A stretch of DNA of 64,000 bases from the NCBI RefSeq assembly GCF_014696315.1, contig NZ_JACJPX010000001.1:237977-301976 (forward strand). Direction: 5' to 3'. Below, in pieces: positions 27,802 through 37,326 of this stretch. The stretch's first letter is position 1; each line of letters opens with the position of its first letter. The notes beneath the pieces are model-generated. The model had not been told where the DNA came from. It was given only the letters and a program-made list of their open reading frames with translations, and ran no database searches. The translations under genes were made by a program, and so were the position numbers. The stretch is from Calothrix membranacea FACHB-236. Lineage in GTDB: Bacteria > Cyanobacteriota > Cyanobacteriia > Cyanobacteriales > Nostocaceae.

Positions 27802-28971
27802 ATGCGAACAATTGCGGAAATTAACGAAAAAATCACTAGCCAACGTGCAGTGGTGTTGACAGTTGAAGAACTGAAAGCCAGAGTTGCAGAAATTGGTGTA
27901 GCAAAAGCTGCTAAAGAAGTTGATGTAGTTACCACTGGCACATTTGAGCCAATGGAATCAAGTGGTGCCATTATTAATCTGGGACACACTGACCCGCCAA
28001 TTAAAATTCGTCGCTGTTGGTTAGATGGTGTACCAGCTTACGCTGGTTTTGGTGCGGTAGATTTATACATTGGAGCCAGTTGTCCAGCCGATGTGATCGA
28101 CGGCGAAGAAGTTAAAGAACGTGGCGGTGGTCATGTAATTGAAGATTTGATTGCAGGTAAAGCTGTACAATTACGAGCGCAAGGACAAGTTACCGATTGT
28201 TACCCGCGCGCCACATTTGAAACCACGATCATGCGGGAAACGATAAATCAGTTTTATTTATTTAATCCGCGAAATCTCTACCAAAATTTTATCGTGGGAG
28301 TTAATGGAGGCGATCGCCCACTTTTTACTTATTTGGGGCCGTTACAACCACGTTTAGGCAATGCAGTTTACTCTAACCCGGGGGCAATTTCGCCTTTACT
28401 TAACGACCCGAATTTAGAAGTTGTTGGCATTGGCACGAGAATTTTTTTAGGTGGTGGTATTGGTTATGTAGCTTGGGAAGGTACTCAACACTTTCCCTTA
28501 CAAAAACGCTTGGCTAATAATACGCCTATAGGGCCATCTGCTACTTTAGCTTTAATCGGTGATGCCAAGCACATGGATGCGCGTTGGGTGAGGGGATGCT
28601 ACTTCAAAAGCTATGGCCCTTCATTGATGTTAGGCGTTGGGGTTCCACTTCCCGTGTTATCGGAAAAAGTAGTTGAACATTGCGCCGTGCTAGATAAAGA
28701 CTTAGTAGCGCCAATCGTAGACTTTTCCATTCCCCGGCGCGTTCGTCCTACATTTGGTTTGGTGAGTTACGCCCAACTCAAGTCTGGGCGTGTCACCATT
28801 GAAGGCAAAACCGTGCGTGTAGCACCATTGGCAAGTTTATATTTATCTCGGCAAGTTGCCCTAGAGTTGAAAAATTGGATTGAAGCCGGCACATTTACCC
28901 TCACTGAACCAGTTTCCCCAGTGCCGATGGAACGTTCTTTCATCCCTCAAGACCGCTGGACGGAATTTTGA
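27802..28971 (+). CDS. DUF39 / homocysteine biosynthesis (L-aspartate semialdehyde sulfurtransferase) family
   Basis: 389 aa matching COG1900/DUF39 over its whole length: TTGTFEPMESSGAIINLGHT, RCWLDGVPAYAGFGAVDLYI, GASCPADVID, GIGTRIFLGGGIGYVAWEGT and HMDARWVRGCYFKSYG. In methanogens a member with CBS domains and a ferredoxin partner turns aspartate semialdehyde into homocysteine. Here no CBS domain follows and no ferredoxin-like partner lies adjacent, so the same role is plausible but unproven. Confidence 0.85.
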   Translation: MRTIAEINEKITSQRAVVLTVEELKARVAEIGVAKAAKEVDVVTTGTFEPMESSGAIINLGHTDPPIKIRRCWLDGVPAYAGFGAVDLYIGASCPADVIDGEEVKERGGGHVIEDLIAGKAVQLRAQGQVTDCYPRATFETTIMRETINQFYLFNPRNLYQNFIVGVNGGDRPLFTYLGPLQPRLGNAVYSNPGAISPLLNDPNLEVVGIGTRIFLGGGIGYVAWEGTQHFPLQKRLANNTPIGPSATLALIGDAKHMDARWVRGCYFKSYGPSLMLGVGVPLPVLSEKVVEHCAVLDKDLVAPIVDFSIPRRVRPTFGLVSYAQLKSGRVTIEGKTVRVAPLASLYLSRQVALELKNWIEAGTFTLTEPVSPVPMERSFIPQDRWTEF

Positions 28972-29099
28972 GGCTGGGGACTGGGGGATTGGGGGAATGA
29001 GGGGGACAAGGGGACAAGGGGACAAAGGGAGAATAGCAATTACCAATTACCAATTACCAATTACCAATTACCAATGCCCCATGCCCCATGCCCCATTCC

Positions 29100-30119
29100 C
29101 TATTCCTGACTTGGTTTCGGCCGCTTAATCGGCTTAGGCGCAGGGGTTTTTGGTACTGGTTTGGATACAGCAGCGGAGTCACCACCGCCTATTTTCTTGA
29201 CTGGGCGTGGAGTATCGCTACTACCGCGTCGGGGTGTAAATGGTCTTCTTCCACCACCGCCACCACCACCACGAGGGCCACCTCTGAAGGGTGGTTTGCG
29301 CTTTTTGGGTAAATCAGCGATCGCTTCAGCATTTTCTATGAGCAGTAAGTCAGCTTCCCGCTTCACTTGAAAGTCCCAGAACTTTCCTACTGCTTTAGTC
29401 GTTAGCACACCCGTCAATTTCAATTTAAAATATTTGGGTTTATCGGTGGGTTTACGCGGAGCCTGCTTAATTTTGACAACTAAGCTTTTAGCATCAAATG
29501 ACTGGTAGACGACTTCACCGCGAACGGAAAAACCACCATCTGGAATTTCTGATGAAGGTTTTGGGGGGCTGGTAGTTTCTTCAGCACTTTTGGACACAGT
29601 ATCATCCGGAGTCTCTAATTCTGATGATTCCGAATCTTGCTCATCTTCATCTGTCAGTTGTTTAGCCAGTTTTTCTGGCTCCCAAACTCCGACAATTTGA
29701 AGGTGCAATGCGTCATTTTCTTGTCTTGTGCGCGGATAAACTACCCACAGATGTTCTTGTTCTAAATCTAAGTGATTCTTAACTAAGCTCATAATCCGTC
29801 CTAGGAGAACGGCATTGAGTTCTACCCCATCTGCGGTTAGCAGAGAACCCTGGGTAAATTGTTCATCACTGGCAACATAGCGACCGCGAACTAACCCAAT
29901 GGCGCGGTACTGCATTGGTTCACTTGGTGGTGGAATCGGTTGCTGTCGATTCACAAAGTTCCCATTTGAAGCAGTTTCGCTGGGGTCAGCGGTCGAATTG
30001 TCAACTTTAGAGGACTGGGCTGCTACTGTAGGAACACTAGCGGCTGCCTCTTGAATAGGGCCCTGGTTAGAGGCAGAAGAGTTGGAAGATTCAGGCGACG
30101 GCATCAGGTCGGAATTCAT
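29100..30119 (-). CDS. Conserved protein with acidic linker and RGG-like tail
   Basis: 339 aa from the ATG at 30119, which has AAGGAG 8 bases upstream. The low-complexity Ser/Gln/Thr-rich N-terminus (1-95) is followed by a globular part RAIGLVRGRYVASDEQFTQG to LHLQIVGVWEP (about 100-185), an acidic linker (DEDEQDSESSELETPDD), a second small domain (GGFSVRGEVVYQS to FWDFQVKREADLL), and a tail with RGGPRGGGGGGGRR and PKPIKRPKP. The tail looks like an RNA-binding RGG box. It is conserved in cyanobacteria as far as I can tell, with no known function. Confidence 0.75.
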   Translation of the reverse strand: MNSDLMPSPESSNSSASNQGPIQEAAASVPTVAAQSSKVDNSTADPSETASNGNFVNRQQPIPPPSEPMQYRAIGLVRGRYVASDEQFTQGSLLTADGVELNAVLLGRIMSLVKNHLDLEQEHLWVVYPRTRQENDALHLQIVGVWEPEKLAKQLTDEDEQDSESSELETPDDTVSKSAEETTSPPKPSSEIPDGGFSVRGEVVYQSFDAKSLVVKIKQAPRKPTDKPKYFKLKLTGVLTTKAVGKFWDFQVKREADLLLIENAEAIADLPKKRKPPFRGGPRGGGGGGGRRPFTPRRGSSDTPRPVKKIGGGDSAAVSKPVPKTPAPKPIKRPKPSQE

Positions 30120-30493
30120 AAAAACTCCTTGCGGCGGAGACACATCCCATTGTGGGATTTTACGAAGGCAGCTGAAAAGAGCGTTTGTGCGGCAGATGAA
30201 AGTATATTTACTTTCAATCCAGCCACGCCAGAGCGCCCTATACAATTCTAAAGACGCAAATTTATTTGTACACTAAATGTGTAATTTAGCGTCTTTACAC
30301 TAGTTTCGGAAGCATATCATAGCTACAATGCTGACGGCTCCTCCTAAAGTCATCACTTACTTTAGCAAGCGTTGATCGTTATTTGTTATAAAATTCACAG
30401 GCAATCAACGGTATTCCGCAAAGTTTTGGAAATTTTTAACTTTGCGTTTTCTGTAAATGATAATGTCATTAATGTTCAAAAGAAGGAAGTCTT
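30120..30493. other. Divergent promoter region with inverted repeat
   Basis: AAAGACGCAAATTT (30250-30263) pairs with AATTTAGCGTCTTT (30283-30296), with one bulged A and further pairing inside. No gene is visible. The region must hold the promoters of the divergent RGG-tailed protein and TPR genes. Confidence 0.55.
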
Positions 30494-31372
30494 GTGTCTC
30501 AAACGCGCAGCTGGTTAGTTAAGGTCGTGCTGGCTCTGGCAGTTCTTGCTTTTGTGGGTATTTCGATGGTTCCACTGTTTGCTGCATTTAATCAACAAAA
30601 TGATAAGCAAACCCCAACCCAGAACAACGCCAGCGCTGGGAACAATCTGCCTTCCTCTGACCAAAAATCAAAACTCCAAGACGAAGTTCGTGGTTATCAG
30701 CTGGTTTTGCAACGGGAACCAGAAAATCAAACTGCTCTTAAAGGCCTGCTACAAGCAAGGTTACAACTTTTAAGTCTCAAAGAGGGAGATATTCAAAGTG
30801 TAATTGAACCTTTAGAAAAGTTAGCCAAGCTGAATCCAGAACAAACCGAATATGCTGTTCTTTTAGCTCAAGCCAAACAGCAAATTGGCGATAAGGAAGG
30901 TGCAGCTCAAGCTTACCGCAGTGTTTTAAGTACAAAACCAGGGGATTTGAAAGCTTTGCAAGGGATGGTATCTCTGTTGTTAAGTCAACAACGCCCTGAA
31001 GCTGCTATCGGTTTATTGCAAGATACTTTATCCGCTGCACCCCAAGCTAATAAAATCCAGCCAGGAAGTGTAGATACGATCGCCGTACAGGTGCTTTTAG
31101 GCACTGTTCATGCCTCGCAGAAACGTTATACTCAAGCGATCTCCGCATACGATCAAGCAATCCAAAAAGATCCCAAAGATTTTCGTCCTGTTTTGGCTAA
31201 GGCAATGTTACTGAAGCAACAAGGCAAAGTTACAGAAGCTAAACCTTTATTTAATACGGCTTCGGCTTTAGCACCTGCTCAATATAAAGACGAAATTAAT
31301 AAAGCAGCAGAAGCTTCTCCCACTCCCGCGCCAACTGCATCGTCTACAGCCTCACCAGCAAGTAAACCGTAA
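30494..31372 (+). CDS. TPR protein with N-terminal membrane anchor
   Basis: 292 aa from GTG 30494, preceded by GAAGGAAG. One anchor (SWLVKVVLALAVLAFVGISM) and a Gln/Asn-rich linker lead into four or more tetratricopeptide units (LVLQREPENQTALKGLLQAR, VLLAQAKQQIGDKEGAAQAY, AISAYDQAIQKDPKDFRPVL), then a Pro/Ala/Ser-rich end. It is probably a thylakoid or plasma membrane assembly scaffold of the Ycf37 type, but the identity is not certain. Confidence 0.85.
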   Translation: MSQTRSWLVKVVLALAVLAFVGISMVPLFAAFNQQNDKQTPTQNNASAGNNLPSSDQKSKLQDEVRGYQLVLQREPENQTALKGLLQARLQLLSLKEGDIQSVIEPLEKLAKLNPEQTEYAVLLAQAKQQIGDKEGAAQAYRSVLSTKPGDLKALQGMVSLLLSQQRPEAAIGLLQDTLSAAPQANKIQPGSVDTIAVQVLLGTVHASQKRYTQAISAYDQAIQKDPKDFRPVLAKAMLLKQQGKVTEAKPLFNTASALAPAQYKDEINKAAEASPTPAPTASSTASPASKP

Positions 31373-31403
31373 GAATTAAGGGTAAGGGTCAAGGTCACAA
31401 GTC

Positions 31404-31515
31404 GCAGAGACGCGATTAATCGCGTCTGTACTCAAAAGGAGCCAGTGCTTTGGGGGATCTGCCGGATTGTACCCCTGAAAGCATTCCCACAGGTTAGCAA
31501 CTGGCGTTCAAAAGC
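31404..31515. repeat. Compound dispersed repeat
   Basis: GAGACGCGATTAATCGCGTC with TGTACTCAAAAGGA runs straight into the GGAGCCAGTGC...ACTGGCGTTCAAAAG family (31437-31515). The 316-bp gap between the neighbouring genes holds only these and C/T-rich repeats. Confidence 0.75.
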
Positions 31516-31688
31516 CAAATTTTTCTCCTGTCGTCCTTTTCCCTTTCCCCTTTTCCCCTTCAAGTAATAATACTTAGAGAATATAAAATAAAAAATTTTG
31601 CAGCCTTAATGTGTGTAGATGTACGGTTTTGGGATTAATAAACGAGTACACCGTTGTTCACAGAACAGGCTTCAAAAGGAAAAATTTT

Positions 31689-32654
31689 ATGTATCAGCAA
31701 CTTTTTTGTAAAGTTGTGGATAATTTACCCAGAATAAAGGCTAGTTTCTGGCTTGCATTATTAGCGATCGCTCTATTGGGTACAAGCTGTAGTACAACTA
31801 GTGAAAGTTCCTCTGCAATTCCAGCGAGTACAGCTAAGTCGCCTAGTAGCAGCAAACCAAAGCAAGACGAACAAGCCGCAATTACAATGGCGGTGATTCC
31901 TTGGCAAGTTTCTTCGGAACAAGAACAGAAACTGCAACCTTTGGCTGACTATTTAAGCAAAACCCTGAAGCGACCTTTTAAATTTGAAATTGCCAAGAAC
32001 TACGAAACAGCGGTTGAGTTATTAATTCAAGGGAAAGTAGATTTAGCCTACTTAGGGCCAAGTAGCTACATTGCGGCCCGTCTTCGAGATTCTCAAATTG
32101 AACCCCTTGTTTCTCCAATTAATCAAGATACGAAGCGACCTTGGTACACATCTGTAATTATTACTAGCAAAACTAGTGGTATCCAAAATTTACAAAATTT
32201 AAAAGGCAAGAGATTTGCTTTTGTCAGTAAGATATCTGCTTCTGGATATGTTGTTCCAATGGCTAAATTACAAGAACTTGGTATTCATCCAGAAAAAGAC
32301 TTTGCTGCGGTGATTTTCACTGGTAGCCATGATAAATCTAAGCAAGCTTTAATCAAAGGTGAAGTAGATGCGATCGCAGATGATAGGCGGTCTTATACTG
32401 GACAAATTAAACAAGGGAAAATTGATCCAACAAAATACTCGATCATTTGGGAATCTGTTCCATTACCTAGTGTACCTATTGTTGCTGCTAGTAAAGTCTC
32501 TACCAAATTAAAAAATACTTTTAAACAGGTCTTGCTTGATGCACCAGCAGGTCTCATCGACCCTAGTGGCGCTGTGGGAGTGGGCTATACTCTGGTGCAA
32601 GATGGCGATTATGACATCATGAGAGACTTTCAAAAGCGAGTTCCTACTAAATAA
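31689..32654 (+). CDS. PhnD-type phosphate/phosphonate-binding lipoprotein
   Basis: 321 aa from the ATG at 31689 (AAAAGGA upstream). A signal peptide with lipobox LLGTSC precedes a Ser/Lys linker. The PBP core has YLSKTLKRPFKFEIAKNYET, LIQGKVDLAYLGPSSYIAA, LKGKRFAFVSKISASGYVVP and HDKSKQALIKGEVDAIADD, as in PhnD/PtxB proteins. No ABC permease or ATPase is adjacent; instead two histidine-kinase genes follow (14 bp and overlap). This suggests it senses a ligand for signalling rather than, or besides, transport. The ligand could be phosphate, phosphite or a phosphonate, or something different. Confidence 0.87.
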   Translation: MYQQLFCKVVDNLPRIKASFWLALLAIALLGTSCSTTSESSSAIPASTAKSPSSSKPKQDEQAAITMAVIPWQVSSEQEQKLQPLADYLSKTLKRPFKFEIAKNYETAVELLIQGKVDLAYLGPSSYIAARLRDSQIEPLVSPINQDTKRPWYTSVIITSKTSGIQNLQNLKGKRFAFVSKISASGYVVPMAKLQELGIHPEKDFAAVIFTGSHDKSKQALIKGEVDAIADDRRSYTGQIKQGKIDPTKYSIIWESVPLPSVPIVAASKVSTKLKNTFKQVLLDAPAGLIDPSGAVGVGYTLVQDGDYDIMRDFQKRVPTK

Positions 32655-32668
32655 CACGACAAACAAGT

Positions 32669-34882
32669 ATGCGAATCACGACCAAGTGTATTGGGTCTTC
32701 TTTGATTGTCGGGGGACTGGTTATTTCCACTTTAGTTGGTGGTGATATTTTCATTAGAGTATCTGAAGCAACAGCCCAAAAAAAACAAACCAGAAATGCT
32801 CAAGCTCTAACAACTATTCTGCAAATTAATGTTGCTTTGAATAATCAAGTAGCAGGTCTTAAAGACATGATTTTGCTGAGAAATGAGCCTGCTAATCTGC
32901 TGAAATACCAAGATGCCTTATCGGAATTTGTCACTAATTTATCAGAACTAGAAAATTTAAAGCCAGGGGTAGCTTCAGAGTTAACGAAAATTCGCAATCG
33001 CCATCATCTTTTAGCTGAAGTAGTTACAGAACTTATAAGTCAATCCCATACAGAACAACCCTTAGAGTTAGTACAATCTCAACAAGATTTTCGGGTGATT
33101 AATGCTTTTTCTAGGGATATTGAACTTTATTTAAAGGTATTAACTCAAAAACTCCAAGAAGACTATGCTAAAGACAAGCATGAATTTGAACATTTCAAGC
33201 AGACTACTCAACTTGTTAGACAAATTTTCATATTCTCAATTCTGCTAATTTTTAGCGGTCAGTTATTGCTGATTCTTTTACCAATAGTTCGCTCGATTCA
33301 AAAGCTACAACAAGGAGCGTTAATTATTGGTAATGGCAATCTAGAATACCGCTTAGATATCAAGACTCAAGATGAAATTGAAGAATTGGCAGATGCATTT
33401 AACCAAATGTCTGCAACTTTAGCTGCTTCTTATCGCTCACTCGAATTAAGGAAAGAACTTGCTGATCAAGCAAATCGTGCCAAAAGCGAGTTTTTAGCTA
33501 ACATGAGCCACGAATTGCGAACTCCACTGAACGGTATTTTAGGTTATGCTCAAATTCTCCAAAGAGATATGAGCATTACAGCTAAACAGCGTGATGGCTT
33601 AAGAATAATTCACCAATGTGGTTCACATCTCCTGACATTAATTAACGATATTTTAGATTTATCTAAAATTGAAGCTCAGAAAATGGAACTTTATTGTAAT
33701 GACTTCCATTTTCCAGCATTTCTTCAAAATGTCGTAGAAATTTGTCGTATTCGTGCAGAACAAAAAGGGATCTCATTCATTTATCAACCATCTGCCGATT
33801 TACCAACAGGTATATCAGCAGATGAAAAACGGTTACGACAAGTATTAATTAATTTATTGGGCAATGCGATTAAGTTCACTGAAACAGGCGGCGTACAATT
33901 TATTGTAACTGTGTTAGAGCAATCTAGATTAACTACAAAAATTCGCTGTCAAATTAGTGATACAGGAATTGGCATGAGCCAAGAACAGATAGAAAAAATA
34001 TTTTTACCTTTTGAGCAGGTAGGAGATAACCAAAAGCAATCAGAGGGCACTGGTTTAGGTTTAGCTATTAGCCAAAAAATTGTGCAATTAATGGGTAGTA
34101 AAATTCAGGTTAAAAGTGAATTAAATCAGGGTAGTACATTTTGGATTGATTTGGATTTGCAGGAATCGTCTGACTGGATGCAATCGGTGAGAACGATAGC
34201 TGGTGACCAAATTATTGGCATTGCTAATGGCACGCGAAAAGTTTTAATTGTAGATGATAAATGGGAAAACCGTTCAGTTATTGTCAATCTGCTTCAAGAA
34301 TTGGGATTTGAAATTGCAGAAGCATCTAACGGTGAAGAAGCCTTGGAAAAAGCTGGTCAATTTTTTCCTGATTTAATAATTACAGACTTAACAATGCCTG
34401 TAATGGATGGTTTTGAACTGACACGTCGCCTGCGGCGATTACCTGAGTTTCAAGATTTAGCAATTATTGTTTCATCTGCTAGCGTATTTGAGTCTGACGA
34501 ACACAAGAGTATAGGAGTTGGTGCAGATGATTTTCTTCCTAAACCTGTGCAGATGGAAGATTTATTTTTGAAATTACAGCAATACTTACAAGTTGAGTGG
34601 ATTTATGAGTCCCTACAGCCAAAAGAAACTGTAGAAGTTATGCCTGTAAATCCTCAAATTGCAGTCAATGAATTAATTGTGATTCCGCAGGAAGAAGTTG
34701 AGCAACTGTTTGAATTGGCGATGAGGGGAAACATCAAGGGTATTCGCGAACAAGCAGAAAAGCTCAAACAATTAGATGAGAAGTTTGTACCCTTTGCTCA
34801 AGAGTTATTGCAACTAGCAAAAAGCTTTCAAATCGACAAAATTAAAGACTTTATTCAGATATATCGAGGAGAAAACCAATGA
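32669..34882 (+). CDS. Hybrid sensor histidine kinase (HAMP-HisKA-HATPase-REC)
   Basis: 737 aa. Transmembrane segments at about 10-30 and 186-208 flank an extracytoplasmic helical domain of about 150 residues. HAMP follows (about 210-262), HisKA with NMSHELRTPLNGILGYAQIL (the phospho-His), HATPase with NLLGNAIKFTE and GTGLGLAIS, a receiver domain with DLIITDLTMPVMDGFE (the phospho-Asp) and a helical C-terminal part that may be Hpt-like. It lies directly after the binding lipoprotein, which could contact its outer domain, and overlaps the next kinase gene by 4 bp. Confidence 0.92.
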   Translation: MRITTKCIGSSLIVGGLVISTLVGGDIFIRVSEATAQKKQTRNAQALTTILQINVALNNQVAGLKDMILLRNEPANLLKYQDALSEFVTNLSELENLKPGVASELTKIRNRHHLLAEVVTELISQSHTEQPLELVQSQQDFRVINAFSRDIELYLKVLTQKLQEDYAKDKHEFEHFKQTTQLVRQIFIFSILLIFSGQLLLILLPIVRSIQKLQQGALIIGNGNLEYRLDIKTQDEIEELADAFNQMSATLAASYRSLELRKELADQANRAKSEFLANMSHELRTPLNGILGYAQILQRDMSITAKQRDGLRIIHQCGSHLLTLINDILDLSKIEAQKMELYCNDFHFPAFLQNVVEICRIRAEQKGISFIYQPSADLPTGISADEKRLRQVLINLLGNAIKFTETGGVQFIVTVLEQSRLTTKIRCQISDTGIGMSQEQIEKIFLPFEQVGDNQKQSEGTGLGLAISQKIVQLMGSKIQVKSELNQGSTFWIDLDLQESSDWMQSVRTIAGDQIIGIANGTRKVLIVDDKWENRSVIVNLLQELGFEIAEASNGEEALEKAGQFFPDLIITDLTMPVMDGFELTRRLRRLPEFQDLAIIVSSASVFESDEHKSIGVGADDFLPKPVQMEDLFLKLQQYLQVEWIYESLQPKETVEVMPVNPQIAVNELIVIPQEEVEQLFELAMRGNIKGIREQAEKLKQLDEKFVPFAQELLQLAKSFQIDKIKDFIQIYRGENQ

Positions 34883-36267
34883 ATTCAGCAATTGGCGAAA
34901 CCGGGGTAATTTTGATTGTTGATGATAACCCCAATAATTTAGAAGTTTTATCAGAAACCTTGATGGACACAGGCTGGGAAATCTTGGTGGCTGTGAATGG
35001 TGAAGGTGCGATCGCTCAAGCTGAATATGCTAATCCTGATATCATTTTGTTAGATGTGATGATGCCGGGGATTGATGGATTTACCACGTGCGATCGCTTA
35101 AAATCAAATTCAATAACTGCTGATATCCCCATTATCTTTATGACGGCTCTTTCTGAAACTGTCGATAAAGTTAAAGGCTTAAATTTGGGAGCAGTAGACT
35201 ATATTACCAAACCATTTGAGCAACAAGAAGTACTAGCTCGTGTCCAGACTCATTTAAGAATTCGTCATCTCACCAAGCAACTGCAAAATCAGAACCAGCA
35301 ACTTCAACAAGAAGTAGCAGAACGTCTGTTAGTAGAAGCGAAATTACAAAGGTTGACTCAAGATTTAGAACAACGGGTAGAAGAAAGAACAACCCAACTT
35401 TCTCATGCTTTGTCTCATCTTCAGCAAACCCAGGTAAACCTGGTACAACGAGAAAAAATGTCTGCTTTGGGGGAATTAGTTGCAGGAATTGCCCATGAAA
35501 TTAATAATCCTGTCAACTTTATTTTAGGCAATCTTGGTCACGCTTCAGAATACACTCAAAGCTTTATTGAATTGTTAAATCTCTATCAAAAATATTATCC
35601 CGAACCAGTAGAGGAAATAGTCGATAAAATTGATGAAATCGATTTGAATTATTTGATATGTGATTTTCCAGAAATCATTTTATCAATGCATAAAGGTACA
35701 AAGCGCATGGCTCAAATGATTCGCGCTCTGAGGCATTTTTCTCGCCGCGATGATACACTTGCAGAACTAACAGATATTCATGAAGGTATCGACAGTACAT
35801 TATTAATTTTGCAATATCGCCTGAAAGCTAACCCAGAACGTCCAGCAATTCAAATAATTAAAGAGTATGCCACATTGCCGCTAGTAGAATGTTTTCCTGG
35901 CCCCTTAAACCAAGTGTTTATGAATCTCTTGGCTAATGCCATTGATGCCATTGAAGAATCATTTATCAAAAGTCATACTTCCTTAGCTGATTACACAGGA
36001 AAAATTACAATTCGTACTAGCATACCAGAACAGCATTCAGTAGTAATTATTCAAATTACTGACAATGGAATTGGCATGACAGAAGAGGTCAAACAACGTT
36101 TAGCTGAACCAATGTTTACCACTAAACCTGTTGGTAAAGGAACCGGATTAGGTTTGTCTATTAGTCGCCAAATTATTGAAGAACAACATCGAGGCGCTAT
36201 TTGGTTTGTGTCTGAAGCAGGAGAAGGTACAGAATTTTTTATTGAAATTCCTGTAGTGAGAAATTAG
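34879..36267 (+). CDS. Response regulator-histidine kinase (REC-coiled coil-HATPase)
   Basis: 462 aa. An N-terminal receiver with VDDNPNNLEVLSETL and DIILLDVMMPGIDGF, a long coiled coil (about 130-195), then the His box GIAHEINNPVNFILGNL and HATPase with LLANAIDAIEES and GTGLGLSIS. It has no membrane segment and no DNA-binding domain. The start overlaps the upstream stop (ATGA), so both kinases and the lipoprotein form one signalling operon. It probably receives phosphate from the hybrid kinase and passes it to an unseen partner. Confidence 0.9.
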   Translation: MNSAIGETGVILIVDDNPNNLEVLSETLMDTGWEILVAVNGEGAIAQAEYANPDIILLDVMMPGIDGFTTCDRLKSNSITADIPIIFMTALSETVDKVKGLNLGAVDYITKPFEQQEVLARVQTHLRIRHLTKQLQNQNQQLQQEVAERLLVEAKLQRLTQDLEQRVEERTTQLSHALSHLQQTQVNLVQREKMSALGELVAGIAHEINNPVNFILGNLGHASEYTQSFIELLNLYQKYYPEPVEEIVDKIDEIDLNYLICDFPEIILSMHKGTKRMAQMIRALRHFSRRDDTLAELTDIHEGIDSTLLILQYRLKANPERPAIQIIKEYATLPLVECFPGPLNQVFMNLLANAIDAIEESFIKSHTSLADYTGKITIRTSIPEQHSVVIIQITDNGIGMTEEVKQRLAEPMFTTKPVGKGTGLGLSISRQIIEEQHRGAIWFVSEAGEGTEFFIEIPVVRN

Positions 36268-36351
36268 CTATTTGTCGTTTGGTAATGGGTAATGGGTAAT
36301 TGGTAATTGGTGTTTGCTATTTCTTCCCTACCCCCTGCTTTTTCCCCAGCT

Positions 36352-36972
36352 TTACGCTCCTTCAATGGCTGCTACAACACCAAAGATTAAGAACAAGCAA
36401 CCGCCAATTAAAGTTAGCTGACGTTCTGAGATGCGTCCCGCAATCATTTTGCCACCAATGACTGCGATCGCAGCACAAATGGCGTGTCCTAACACTGCAC
36501 CTACAGTCACCCCAATAGGATTATTACCAGCAGCTAGGGCAATGGTAGCAATTTGTGTGCGATCGCCCCACTCTGCCATGAATGTTAAGGTAAAGGCTTC
36601 GATTAAAATTGCTAGTGGGGTTTTACGTTTGGGTAATTGTAAATCTGCTTGCTTTACCGCCGCTTCTGCTTCTTCTACAACTTCCGCATCACAACTAGCC
36701 GCTGACATTTTACTACCTTGGTACAGCAGCTTGAGACCAAAGGCAATAAACAAAGCGATTTCGGCATAATGAATATAAATTTTGGGCAATAAAGATACTG
36801 TTTGTCCCAAAACTACCGAAAGGATTGTCATTGCAGCTAAAGCGCCTGTTACTCCTATAAATACCAAGCGTCTTGGGTGATGCATTGCCAAAATTACGGC
36901 GATAAAAAATGTTTTATCCCCTAACTCGGAAATTGTAATTAGTAACAAACCCGCGGTAAAAGCTGTTAGCAC
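36352..36972 (-). CDS. GDT1/UPF0016 family manganese exporter
   Basis: 206 aa from GTG 36972, with AGGAG nine bases upstream. The open frame continues upstream to 37116, but that stretch is riboswitch and terminator RNA. Two copies of the family motif are seen: ELGDKTFFIAVILA and EWGDRTQIATIALAAG, each in a three-helix block, joined by a charged loop. Cyanobacterial members export Mn2+ from the cytosol into the thylakoid lumen or periplasm. A Mn-responsive leader agrees with this role. Confidence 0.9.
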   Translation of the reverse strand: MLTAFTAGLLLITISELGDKTFFIAVILAMHHPRRLVFIGVTGALAAMTILSVVLGQTVSLLPKIYIHYAEIALFIAFGLKLLYQGSKMSAASCDAEVVEEAEAAVKQADLQLPKRKTPLAILIEAFTLTFMAEWGDRTQIATIALAAGNNPIGVTVGAVLGHAICAAIAVIGGKMIAGRISERQLTLIGGCLFLIFGVVAAIEGA

Positions 36973-37021
36973 TATCTCAAGCTCCTGAAAAATCGTTGAC
37001 TGCGATGGAGCTTGATGAGAA

Positions 37022-37074
37022 CCAAAAGACCTCACCAAGCTCCACACTTTTGGGTGTGAACTCGGTGAAGGTCT
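37022..37074 (-). terminator. Riboswitch-linked intrinsic terminator
   Basis: On the minus strand AGACCTTCACCGAG with TTCACAC pairs with GTGTGGA and GCTTGGTGAGGTCT, followed by TTTTGG. The 5' arm contains the conserved 3' block of the aptamer (GAGACCTTCACC), so aptamer and terminator are mutually exclusive. Confidence 0.75.
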
Positions 37075-37173
37075 CGCTTCCAAATACTTAATACTTGTCA
37101 TCTGAACCAGGCTCATCGCCAGTATGTTGACTCAGATGGGCTGGCTTCTAAATGCCAGCAGCTACTCCCCTTC
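37060..37173 (-). ncRNA. yybP-ykoY family (Mn2+) riboswitch
   Basis: Read on the minus strand: GGGGAGTAGC (37161-37170), a hairpin GCTGGC...GCCAGC, CAACATACT (37121-37129), GATGAGCCTGG (37108-37118) and GAGACCTTCACC (37064-37075). These are the conserved blocks of the manganese-sensing yybP-ykoY motif. It precedes a manganese exporter gene, and Mn2+ binding should block the overlapping terminator and allow expression. Confidence 0.85.
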
Positions 37174-37326
37174 TATATCGATCTGAATTGTATATCTGTC
37201 TTAGCTAAGAGTCAAGACAATGTGCGATCGCCTGAAATCGCATGGTACTAATTGGTAATGGGTAATGGGTAATTGCTTTTCTCCCCTTGTCCCCCTGCTC
37301 CCTGCTCCCTGCCCCCTTGCCTCTCC

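Noticed and set aside
36973..37116. N-terminal extension of the manganese exporter
   Set aside because: This stretch is riboswitch and terminator; GTG 36972 has AGGAG at good spacing and begins at the first membrane helix.
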